NCBI GenBank assembly: GCA_029339505.1
Contig: JAQISU010000094.1
Location: 2,820,001-2,884,000 of the forward strand
DNA length: 64,000 bases
Direction of reading: 5' to 3'
Source of the DNA: Unio delphinus
Taxonomy: Eukaryota > Mollusca > Bivalvia > Unionida > Unionidae
The translations under genes and the position numbers were made by a program. Numbering within the stretch: position 1 is the first letter of the stretch; each line of letters begins with the position of its first letter. Positions 55,723-64,000 of the stretch are shown in pieces. The notes under the pieces are model-generated. The model was not told the origin of the DNA. It worked only from the letters and a program-made list of their open reading frames with translations, and did not search any database.

Positions 55723-56480
55723 ATGAGCCCACTGAGTGGTGCGCTGCAATGGTTGTTGATCCAAAACCAAACGGTTAGGTAAGAATTTGCGTGGATCTAA
55801 CTAAACTGAATGAATCGGTTAAAAGAGAAAACCAACCACTACCATCAGTTGAAGAATCCCTTGCAAAACTAGCAGGTGCAAAGTTTTTCACCAAACTTGA
55901 TGCAAACTCGGACTTTTGGCAGATAAACCTGTCAGAAGAATCACGCCGCCTTACACCTTTTATTACTCCTTTTGGTAGGTTTTATTTTACTCGCCTTCCA
56001 TTCGGGATCAGTTCTGCGCCTGAATTTTTTCAAAAAATAATGTCAGAAACTGTGGAACGACTTGACGGAATACTCTGTCACATGGACGATGTTCTTGTTT
56101 TTGGGGAAACGCAGAAAATGCAAGACGAAAGGTTAGAAATGGTAATGAAATCAATTCAAAAGGCCGGCGTCACTTTGAACGCTGAAAAGTGTGAATTTTC
56201 TATACCATCCATAAGGTTTCTTGGGCATATTGTTGACGAAAATGGTTGCCAACCTGATCCAGAAAAAGTCAAAACTATAACTGAAATGGAAACACCGAAA
56301 TGAGTAGCAGGGATACGACGATTTCTCTGTACGGCAAATCAGCTTGGCAAATTTAGTCCAATTTGGCAGAAAATCAAAATCATTACGTGAGCTTTTGAAA
56401 GGTAAAAACTCGTGGACTTGGGTCCAGATCAAGAACAAACTTTTAAAGATATCAAGCAAGAAATGATATCTTCACCTACT
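55723..56480 (+). pseudogene. pol: Reverse transcriptase
   Basis: KFFTKLDANSDFWQI, TPFGRFYFTRLPFGISSAPE and the active site HMDDVLVFGE (YxDD variant), then TLNAEKCEFSIPSIRFLGHI. Stop codons at about 55774 and 56301 and a shift after that. Ty3/gypsy type. Confidence 0.88.
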
Positions 56481-56499
56481 TGAGCACATTATGATCCAA

Positions 56500-56941
56500 A
56501 AAGAAAAATAATTGTATCTACAGATGCATCTTCATTAGGACTAGGTGCTGTGCTACGGAGAAGTACGGTAGCACTCTGAGACCGGTGGCGTTCGCGTCAC
56601 GAGGTATGTCAGAAACTGAGCAACGCTATGCTCAAATAGAAACAGAGGCCCTTGCAATCACTTGGTCTTGTGAACACTTTAGTTGCTATTTAATTGGGTC
56701 ACAATTCAAATTTGAAACTGACCATAACCCATTAGTACCACTAATGAGCACAAACATCTTGGGAGATTTACCCCCAAGAATTCAACGCTTTAGAATGCGT
56801 TTGATGAGATTCATCTTTTGCATAGTTCATTTTGCTGGCAAGAATCTATTAACTGCTGATGCTCTATCCAGAGCACCTTTAATTATTAATCTGAGAGTGA
56901 CAGAGACTTTCAGGCTGAAACTAACGCCTACGATTTCGTAG
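56500..56941 (+). pseudogene. RNase H domain
   Basis: VSTDASSLGLGAVL (with a nearby shift) followed by VAFASRGMSETEQRYAQIET and HFAGKNLLTADALSRAPL, the usual Ty3/gypsy RNase H. Confidence 0.8.
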
Positions 56942-56943
56942 TT

Positions 56944-58018
56944 AGTAATTTGCCTGCATCAAATACTCGACTTGAACAAATAAAGTCTGAATATCGAAAT
57001 GATTCGATTTGCATACAACTTGTACAATTCTGTGAAACGGGGTGGCCAGAGAAATTCGCTTTGGACGGAAAACTACAATCGTACTGGGCAGATAGAGATG
57101 AATTTACAATTCAAAATGGTCTTTTAATGAAAGGTACACGCCTGGTAGTACCAGATTCACTTAAAAAAGAAATCCTTGAGAGAGTTCACGATGGTCACCA
57201 AGGCATAGTGAAATGCCGAGAACGCGCCAAAACGTCAATTTGGTGGAAAGGATTAAGTACTCGGCTAGAACACTTGGTGAAATCTTGCCCAAATTGCATA
57301 GAGAACTCAAGAGATCAAGCTAAACCAATGATACCAAATTAATTTCCAAATCGACCTTGGCAAAGAGTTGCTTCAGACTTGTTTGAACTGAATGGTCAAA
57401 CATAGCTTTTGGTGATTGAGTATATGTCTCACGATACATCGAAATAGCAAAATTGCAAGGCACAGGTTCTAAAGCAATTGTCAATCATCTCAGACCAGTC
57501 TTTGCATGACATGGTATACCGGAAGTATTAGTTTCAGATAATGGTCCGCAATACATATCCGCAATACTCAAAGATTTTGGCGAAAAGTTAGTTATGGATT
57601 CAGGCATATTACAAGTAGTCCGAAATATCCGCAGAGCAATGGTCTAGCCGAAAGAGCTGTTCAAACAATTAAAAGAATGCTTATAAAAGCAAACGACCCT
57701 TACATAGCTCTTTTGACATATCGCGCAACACCATTACCAAATGGATATAGCCCTGCCGAATTATTGATGGGAAGAAAATTACAAACTACTTTGCCAATGG
57801 CATCAAACATCTTGGAGCCGAAATGGCCAGATATAATAAAACTGAAGAAATCAGAAAACTATCAAAAGAAAACTCAAAAGAGAAATTATGATCGTCGACA
57901 CCGCGCCCGAAATATGAAAAAACTTCAGGTAGGGAATAAAGTTTCGATTGAAGATCAATTTTCATCAGGGATAATTAAATCTGAGGCATCTACACCTCAT
58001 TCATACATGGTAGTAACT

Positions 58019-58093
<75 letters not shown>

Positions 58094-58162
58094 CGGCTTA
58101 ATAGGATAAATTTAATTCCAATGCCTGTCAGACCCTCTCAGAGTGACTGCTTCAAACCCTGA
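56944..58162 (+). pseudogene. Integrase of the LTR element, degenerate
   Basis: HHCC zinc site (RVHDGHQGIVKCRERAKTSI, VKSCPNCIENSRDQAKP), followed by a decayed catalytic core (57342-57670, several stops) and a C-terminal frame 57677-58162 (YIALLTYRATPLPNGYSPAE). A (GA)n tract at 58021-58091 interrupts the tail. Confidence 0.82.
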
Positions 58163-58354
58163 TACACTTACCGACTCAGATGAAAGCAAAGCAATGCCAT
58201 CCACTCAAAACGGATATTTCACACGTTCGGGAAGGTTATCGAAACCACCTGAGAGACTGAACTTGTAGAAAACAAAATAAGCTAATGAAGCTTGTTTAGA
58301 AATGCGGTCATCAGATCACGTTTCGTTTTAATGTAAACTTGTCAGATGGGAAGA

Positions 58355-58584
58355 TGTAGTGTTAGCCTTAATCTAATTAGCTTTGAAATATCACTTGACA
58401 GTAAATGTAATCAGATATCCCACAATGGACTTTTATGTTATACATTTACTAGGGTTTAAGTTCCATAGCAAGTATACTCTCAGGACAGACTTTACTCCCC
58501 TTCCTAGCTGTATTGATGTCTTGTATTGAATAAATTCTACATAACGCCTTCTACAGTTATTCTTCAATAATAAATAACATTACA
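58355..58584 (+). repeat. 3' LTR
   Basis: About 230 bp, matching the 5' LTR; lacks about 27 bp after CCCACAATGGACT. Ends AACATTACA. Confidence 0.85.
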
Positions 58585-59700
58585 ATATTCTTCTTCTTCT
58601 TCTTCTTATTATTATTATTATTATTAAGATAATGTAATGGAGATAACATGGGTTTATTTTGCTATAACCAGCTACTGAAATTTCAGTAAGAAAATGTCAG
58701 GCCCAGCTTAAGAACATTAAATTGGTGTTCTCAAATATAATTGCAGTATACCATATAACGTATCGTGGTATATTCAGAAATACAGGGGTGCATCTCATCA
58801 GACTTGATGGCAGATGAGGCTATCATTTGTGATGTTGAAAAGCAGAGTTAGAATTGTCTGACTAACGATTTTACCATATAAAGCAAATGTAAAACTTCAG
58901 GGGCGGATCAATGGGAGGGGAAAGTGTATCCAGTGCCCACCCCAACCCCTGCATATCACATCGTCGGATGTGAGCAATAGTCTGACTATACCTCCCGTTT
59001 GTTTGTACTCCATATAGATTTCAACAATGGAAACTTTAAAGTGATAAAAAGTGCAAGGAACATAGTCAATTTATTCACTGATCTATAATTTCTAACCTGA
59101 GTGTGAGTAGAATAGCCATAAAACAGACATCATCTACGCCTTTCACACATAACACAAGTTTGAAATATAACAGACGGACATGCTCGAGATCCATTACTAG
59201 TTTCTATTCAAGTCCAATTGGAGCAAAGGGGTGTGTGTACAACTGCAAATGTACATCCATATGGCATTATGTTATGCTTCCGATATTTACAATGTCGAAT
59301 CAAGCTGAAGAAAAGAATGACAACAACAAATTTGCCTTCCACGTGGATTTTAAAAGCGGTTTTTTTAATTTCTATGTTCATGTGTGCAAAGGGATATAAT
59401 TTCAAACTCTCAATGTTATGGTTATTTACCGATTTATCTGGCAGTTACCGAATAGGATAAACTACGTCATATATTTTCTGATGTTAATAAACTAGCCCAT
59501 AGTGGACGCAATATGGTGCCGTGTTAGCGCGTAAAGTCTTTTAAGCATGAAAGGTGCAGTGAGCGGCAGTAATAATGCCATTATAGTCACAGTCGGGTTA
59601 TAAATTATAAATCAATATTTAAATTGACTTAGTTATATGCACTTTTATCACATTAAACATTTTTGTTATTGAAATCGGTAGGGGATACAAACGAACCACA
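58585..59700. other. Non-coding host sequence
   Basis: Starts with a (TTC)n(TTA)n microsatellite at 58590-58626. Overlapping short frames at 59103-59460 show no domain. Confidence 0.5.
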
Positions 59701-59708
59701 TTTGCTCG

Positions 59709-59928
59709 ACGCGAGCTTGATGTGAGAAAAAAAACCAAAACAACAATAATCTAAAGGAAAAAAGTTATAAAGAGTGACAAAAATACCTTAGATTACCCTT
59801 ATGACCCATTCTGACATTGGACCCTTTCTATCATAATCTAAGGTATTTTTGTCACTCTGTATAATTTTGTTCCTTTAGATTATTGTTTTTTTTTTTTCTT
59901 CTCTTTCTTCTCACATCAAGTTTGCGTC
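59709..59928. mobile_element. Fold-back (MITE-like) element, 220 bp
   Basis: Two arms of about 80-90 bp are inverted copies: CGCGAGCTTGATGTGAGAA, ACAATAATCTAAAGGAA and GAGTGACAAAAATACCTTAG reappear as the reverse complement ending at 59928, around a ~40-bp loop. The transcript would form a long hairpin. No coding capacity. Confidence 0.8.
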
Positions 59929-59964
59929 TATGAAACGAACAGGGATGTATAGGTTGGCTCGGCA

Positions 59965-60046
59965 TGACGTCACGAGCCGTCCGAGTCGGACTTTAGTCTT
60001 TTTTTAGACCAACAAGGAAAACGCGTGACCTGCTGATAATATAAAG
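59965..60046 (+). promoter_or_regulatory. Host promoter: CRE TGACGTCA and TATA box
   Basis: TGACGTCA at 59965-59972 is followed 65 bp later by AATATAAAG at 60038-60046, about 105 bp ahead of the ATG of the signal-peptide exon. Spacing suits a Pol II core promoter. Confidence 0.5.
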
Positions 60047-60150
60047 CTGATACCCGGATTGTCATCGGTGTAAAGACACTGAAACATAGTGACAATCCTC
60101 TTATCCATTGTCGAGTTTTAGGGATTTTTTTCCCAAGATTTTCTCGAACA

Positions 60151-60483
60151 ATGACAATGATCGTGAAAATACTAAAGATATCATCGTTAATATTATTTAT
60201 CATGCATGGAATTCCGATGTATTTTTGTGAACAGTTGAAGAATTCAGCCGACAAATCAGATGTTAACTTCTTGGAAAGAAGAGAAACCGTATCATATATA
60301 CAGCGAAATGCCTATAAAGCGCCAGCGCTATGGCAGAACCGATACACGGGTGGGAATCCGAATAGGAACGAACTGGACTTTTATCCTGATATTACCAAGA
60401 CCTACACTAATTTTAGCGCAACCGGAAGTAAGGGAAATCCCGGGAAATCCACTGCTCTCAAGGACGGTCATGATAACATAGAG
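60151..60483 (+). CDS. Putative host first exon of a secreted protein
   Basis: ATG, then a hydrophobic signal peptide (MTMIVKILKISSLILFIMHG, possible cleavage near residue 25), followed by a polar region with Asn/Gly/Tyr (YKAPALWQNRYTGGNPNRNE, FYPDITKTYTNFSATGSKGN). At 60483 the sequence AG|GTGAAT is a splice donor; beyond it the frame runs into a (CT)n microsatellite, so the ORF end at 60681 is not real. With the CRE/TATA promoter upstream, this is the best-supported host gene start in the window. No family recognised. Confidence 0.5.
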
Positions 60484-60486
60484 GTG

Positions 60487-60488
<2 letters not shown>

Positions 60489-60545
<57 letters not shown>
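60489..60545. repeat. (CT)n microsatellite
   Basis: About 28 CT units just inside the inferred intron. Confidence 0.95.
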
Positions 60546-60549
<4 letters not shown>

Positions 60550-60689
60550 GCATTCTTAGTTATACCGTTATACCAGGATGATTTTAGGCCTGTAGCCGGA
60601 TTTCAAAAGAATAATGTTTTTATAATTATGAAGTACATGCACTTAATTTTGTGGAAATTAATGTGTACACTCACCAAATAACACAATCA

Positions 60690-62860
60690 CAGGCACTTCA
60701 AATCTTGAAATACAAAATATGAACATTCTCTGCATTGCGAATTGGCAGTTGGAAAGATTTCGAAGTTCTTGCGAGGTGCGTAGTTGCCAATGAAATATCA
60801 GAAATTTGATGCTTGTAAAATGGATTGCAATCGTGAATGTGATTAAAAGATGATGAGAAAGTACCAGAAATCCTGGAAAAATAAATCTGACTCAAAAGAC
60901 ATGTGATGCTGTGCACTTTTTGCGCTATTTATTTGAACAAAATATGAAATTGCACATTATCAGGGAAATTAGGCAGTAAAATTGTGTCATGCTGACCTTG
61001 TTGATCAATGAAAAAAAAAGCGTTCCAATTTCTAGCTGAAACTGTTAAGCATAAATTACATTGCCCAGAATCAACTATTTTGTATGATGAAATACTGCCT
61101 TTATAGCACCCACATGTGACATGTTCTAAAAATTGAAATACTCTAGAAACAGATTATATTATTCTCATTTAATGTGCTTTTCACTTGTATATATTAAGTG
61201 TTACGGGGTTGGGTGCTGTATATATATTAAATACTGCTACTATTGCTATGCAGCTGTTATATTATTATATACCCCCGCCTCATTTGGTACTTGGTATCTA
61301 GGAGATGACCGCCCTCGATATAATTGCCTCAGTTCGAGTGAATATAAGTGGTGCAACTTATAGATAAAATATATATAGAGATCTGAGCAGATATATTGAA
61401 CAAAGAAACACGAGCTCCCCATACAGATAAACAAACAATTTAATCAACTACATAGAACAACTATTTGAAGTCATTACATTAAAAATATCTCCACTTTTAG
61501 AAACCAAACTTTCTAAATTTACAAAAGAAAGTACAAATGGATTCACAAAAGATAACTGATCTGTTACTGATAGATTTAGTTCATCATAGGATCGAGTGAA
61601 CAATCGAAATCAATGCATTGTATGATTTCATAACCTGTTCCTCCTTTTGCTGGACTTCTACTGTAGCTATTTTGGCGCCTGGATTTCCGGATTCCTCTCT
61701 CAACAATCCGTTCCAAGGATATTCAGTATTTATACAATTCATGATTTTGTCATAGGGTTCCACTTTTCAGATTTTCTTTTTATCTCAGATTGCACTCTGA
61801 AGTTCCCTCTCAAGATTGTACATCAAGGCTATTTTCTCCCCTTTGGTGTACACGTCGATCCAAAACAGTTCGGCAGATTGCTTGGACCACACTTTTTTAT
61901 GAGGGAATTTCTTGCAAATTCCTTGAAGTCCTCACTGGTTATTTTTCTCTTGCAGAAAAGCTTATAGACTAATTACAAATCTCTATGAGACGATATAAAA
62001 TCTGTGTACCAGAATGTGCTCTATTCCTCAGTGAAAAGAATTCACAGCTTAATTATACAAATGAATCAATGCAATTCACTTATTGTTGTTGCAACTACAT
62101 TGTTTGCTAACTAACAATCCAACATGTGACATACTACAACCCAGGAAAACTCATTTTCAGCATACATGATTCATATCATTTAAGATAAATAAATTCACAC
62201 AGTTGTTATTCCTATAACAATCAAGAAAACAAATTCATGCATTTTCCTCAAAGTCAAGACTTTAAACTTTTACAGAAAAACTTGGACTGACTAATCTTAC
62301 AATGATGAATACTTGAAATGTTGAATTTAGTCTGGAGCCCCCCCCCCCCCCCTTATTTAGCTCAGCCTGTCAGGATTAAATTTATCTAGCTGCTGAAAAT
62401 TAATACATGCCTATCCATGTCAAAGTAACTCCACATATTTCTGTGCTTTCTTTTCTTTAAACTGATTTCTGGGGAAAGTCTTATATTTTAAGATTTATTT
62501 CAATGAGTACAAAGTTGTCGCTGCATCATTTCAACTCTGGTAATATTCCGATACTTAGACCCCAATTTCACCCTGTATCGTCCAGGCCATTATCAAATGG
62601 ACTCTAATTAAACATCAACCACACCCCAAACCAGGGACATTAAAACTGTGTATTCTAGCACAGGCCCTAACTTTTAGACATTACATAAACATATTCATCA
62701 CTTTAATTGGCTGTGTGTAACCCTGACCCTGGGATAAACATCACTTGTTTATGTGCTGCCATAACATCTTGCAAAATTCACAATTACAATGCTCTAACCT
62801 TGTTCTTAATTGTTTATTTTAATAATACAGACTCCGAAGTGTCCATATTATAGGTTCAAG
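60690..62860. other. Non-coding host sequence
   Basis: No gene I can support. Contains the inverted dispersed-repeat partner of 29490-29600 (about 61290-61420) and a poly-C run at 62339-62352. The 106-aa frame at 61647-61967 has no recognisable domain. Confidence 0.5.
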
Positions 62861-62869
62861 TCTTGGGCT

Positions 62870-63030
62870 TGGCTATTTGTGGGTATATTAGAAAGTTTTC
62901 CATTAGCTTGCCATGGGTCACTGGTTCATTGCTGGGTTGTCCTGGATTCTTCTACCACCAGGTATTCTAGCAGCCATATATAGCCGATCATGTGCTGGAA
63001 AATGAATTAAACCAGTAACAATAACTCTCT
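62870..63030 (+). repeat. tRNA-derived SINE, copy 3 (degenerate)
   Basis: GGGTCACTGGTTCATTGCTG, then CCTGGATTCTTCTACCACC, GCCATATATAGCCGATCATG and a tail of ATTAAACCAGTAACAATAA, in the order seen at 4480-4790. Confidence 0.6.
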
Positions 63031-63325
63031 AATTGCCGTAAACATGCAGTCAAACGGTTGTAGCCATGAGCAATCCCTTGAAAATTTGATATGTGTGTGT
63101 GTGTGTGTGTGCGTGCGGGCTTGTGCACAGTCTCTTTGTATGTGCATACATTACTATTGGCCTTACCTATCTGACCATTTTATCCTGAGATCATAGTTAT
63201 AATACCTTGAGGTCAGATCGAGTTTAGTTGTTGAACATTGACCCATATATGTGTTTAGCATGGTCATCCTTACACTGTTGTTGTTGTTGTACTAAACGTT
63301 ATTTTGTCCATTTTTCACATCAATA

Positions 63326-63547
63326 TCATTCTCTACAAAGGTAATCAACACTAGTTTCAATAGCTTCCCTTATTCTTCTCCTTAGGGTACTCAAATATTT
63401 TCCCCCCAAAATAGTATGCACTGGTTCCATGCAATGTTCACCAACTGCTGTCAGGCATTCTCTGTTGGTGTATAAGTGTTCATTGGTGTACATGCTTTCT
63501 TTAACTCTTGTTTCAAGGCTTCTAGTCATCTTTTTTACACTTATCAC
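63326..63547 (-). pseudogene. GIY-YIG-like endonuclease remnant of a retroelement
   Basis: 73-aa minus-strand frame (MTRSLETRVKESM, AVGEHCMEPVHTI, LSTLRRRIREAIE). RSLETR-KE and H...RRIREAIE are the second half of the GIY-YIG endonuclease found at the C-terminus of Penelope-like and some other retroelements. The GIY-YIG half and the upstream reverse transcriptase are not visible, so it is a fragment. Confidence 0.5.
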
Positions 63548-64000
63548 AGAAGAGTTTATAAATGACTGAGCATTTCTTATTCATAGAAGGATTTTGTCAA
63601 ATGATCAGCATGTTGTTGATCATGTGACTCTTGTCTAAACATCGGATGAATTAAGACCTTTGTGCAAGGTTGAAAGCTAAGGAATCATGATTTAGTTTGC
63701 AACAGAAAGGTATTGATTCCTCTTAATTATAAATGGCAGTAAAATATATTCATTCTAGATAAAGTACATTAATTGGATGAGTAATGCAGAATTTCCTGTG
63801 ACATTCAAAGTTGTGTTTTTTATGATAGAAATCAGAGATTTGAGATTCAAAGATTCAAACCAGTTCACAAAATTATTGAAATATGAAAAAATATTTCCAT
63901 CGTTATAAGAAATATGCAGTTTTAATTATTTCTCCTTAAAAAACTGCCAAATAGAATTTGACCAAATTTGATGGAGAGTAAATTTGAAAATAGAATTTGA
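63548..64000. other. Non-coding host sequence to the window edge
   Basis: AT-rich, no frame or repeat I recognise. Confidence 0.5.

Larger units (their letters stand above)
54017..58584 (+). mobile_element. Ty3/gypsy LTR retrotransposon, degenerate
   Basis: LTRs TGTAGTG...TTACA flank a gag-pol region with zinc knuckles, aspartic protease, reverse transcriptase, RNase H and integrase in Ty3/gypsy order. Many stops and shifts interrupt the frames, and the LTRs differ by an ~27-bp deletion and substitutions, so it is an old, dead copy. A clear target duplication was not found. Confidence 0.92.

Noticed and set aside
61647..61967. 106-aa ORF as host gene
   Set aside because: No domain, no signal peptide, no splice or promoter context.

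Overview
The window is metazoan nuclear DNA, most likely from a mollusc. That assignment rests on recognising the style of the dispersed tRNA-derived SINEs and of the repeats that end in (CA)n, not on a database match, so treat it as tentative. There is no cellular operon structure. The host background is AT-rich, full of microsatellites and satellite DNA, and nearly gene-free. Only a few putative host exons are visible (minus strand at 1268-1887, plus strand at 60151-60483).

Two unrelated integrated Polinton-class (Maverick / adintovirus-like) DNA viruses dominate the window. Element 1 (13807-29247, 15.4 kb) has ~285-bp terminal inverted repeats (TIRs) starting AGCAGCAG and a 5-bp AAACA target duplication. 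Its genes are AT-rich. Minus-strand block 14097-22758: penton-like protein (broken), a two-TM coiled-coil protein, a repeat-containing fibre-like protein, an adenain-like protease, two small basic/amphipathic virion proteins, a double-jelly-roll major capsid, a coiled-coil protein, an HNH endonuclease remnant and a zinc-ribbon ORF. Plus-strand block 22882-26852: repeat-rich leader, diverged family-B polymerase, SF1 helicase and HNH/zinc domain, now split by frameshifts. Then come a DD35E integrase, a zinc-ribbon/phospholipase A2 protein and a packaging ATPase.

Element 2 (32877-53598, 20.7 kb) has ~340-bp TIRs starting AGTAGTG, a perfect 6-bp TCTGTC target duplication, and sits inside a 59-bp host tandem repeat. 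It carries protease, CxxC protein, major capsid, pVI/X-like protein, penton, membrane protein, integrase with chromodomain (broken), a family of four basic core-like paralogues, packaging ATPase, several small proteins, a Cys-rich/BIR protein and an intact 1357-aa protein-primed-type PolB. The two ends hold accessory genes: three coiled-coil paralogues on the left; a double CCHC-knuckle protein, an acidic coiled-coil protein and a 77-aa basic protein on the right.

The most striking signal is in Element 2. Five accessory transcription units (33240, 34412, 35456, 52138 and 52995) each end in a textbook replication-dependent histone mRNA 3' stem-loop (6-bp stem, 4-nt UUUC/UCUC loop, ACxC flank), followed 13-14 nt later by GAAAAGA, the purine-rich element that U7 snRNA would pair with. 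The structural genes lack it and some show AATAAA instead. This suggests that the element splits its genes into a histone-type, S-phase-coupled class and a polyadenylated class. The accessory genes on the left also share a repeated upstream element plus TATA box.

Other elements: an AT-rich satellite with ~90-bp monomers and a 1348-bp higher-order repeat (6660-12590, continuing at 29697-30750), a degenerate Ty3/gypsy LTR retrotransposon (54017-58584), two MITE-like inverted-repeat elements, SINEs, and a GIY-YIG-like retroelement remnant near 63.4 kb.
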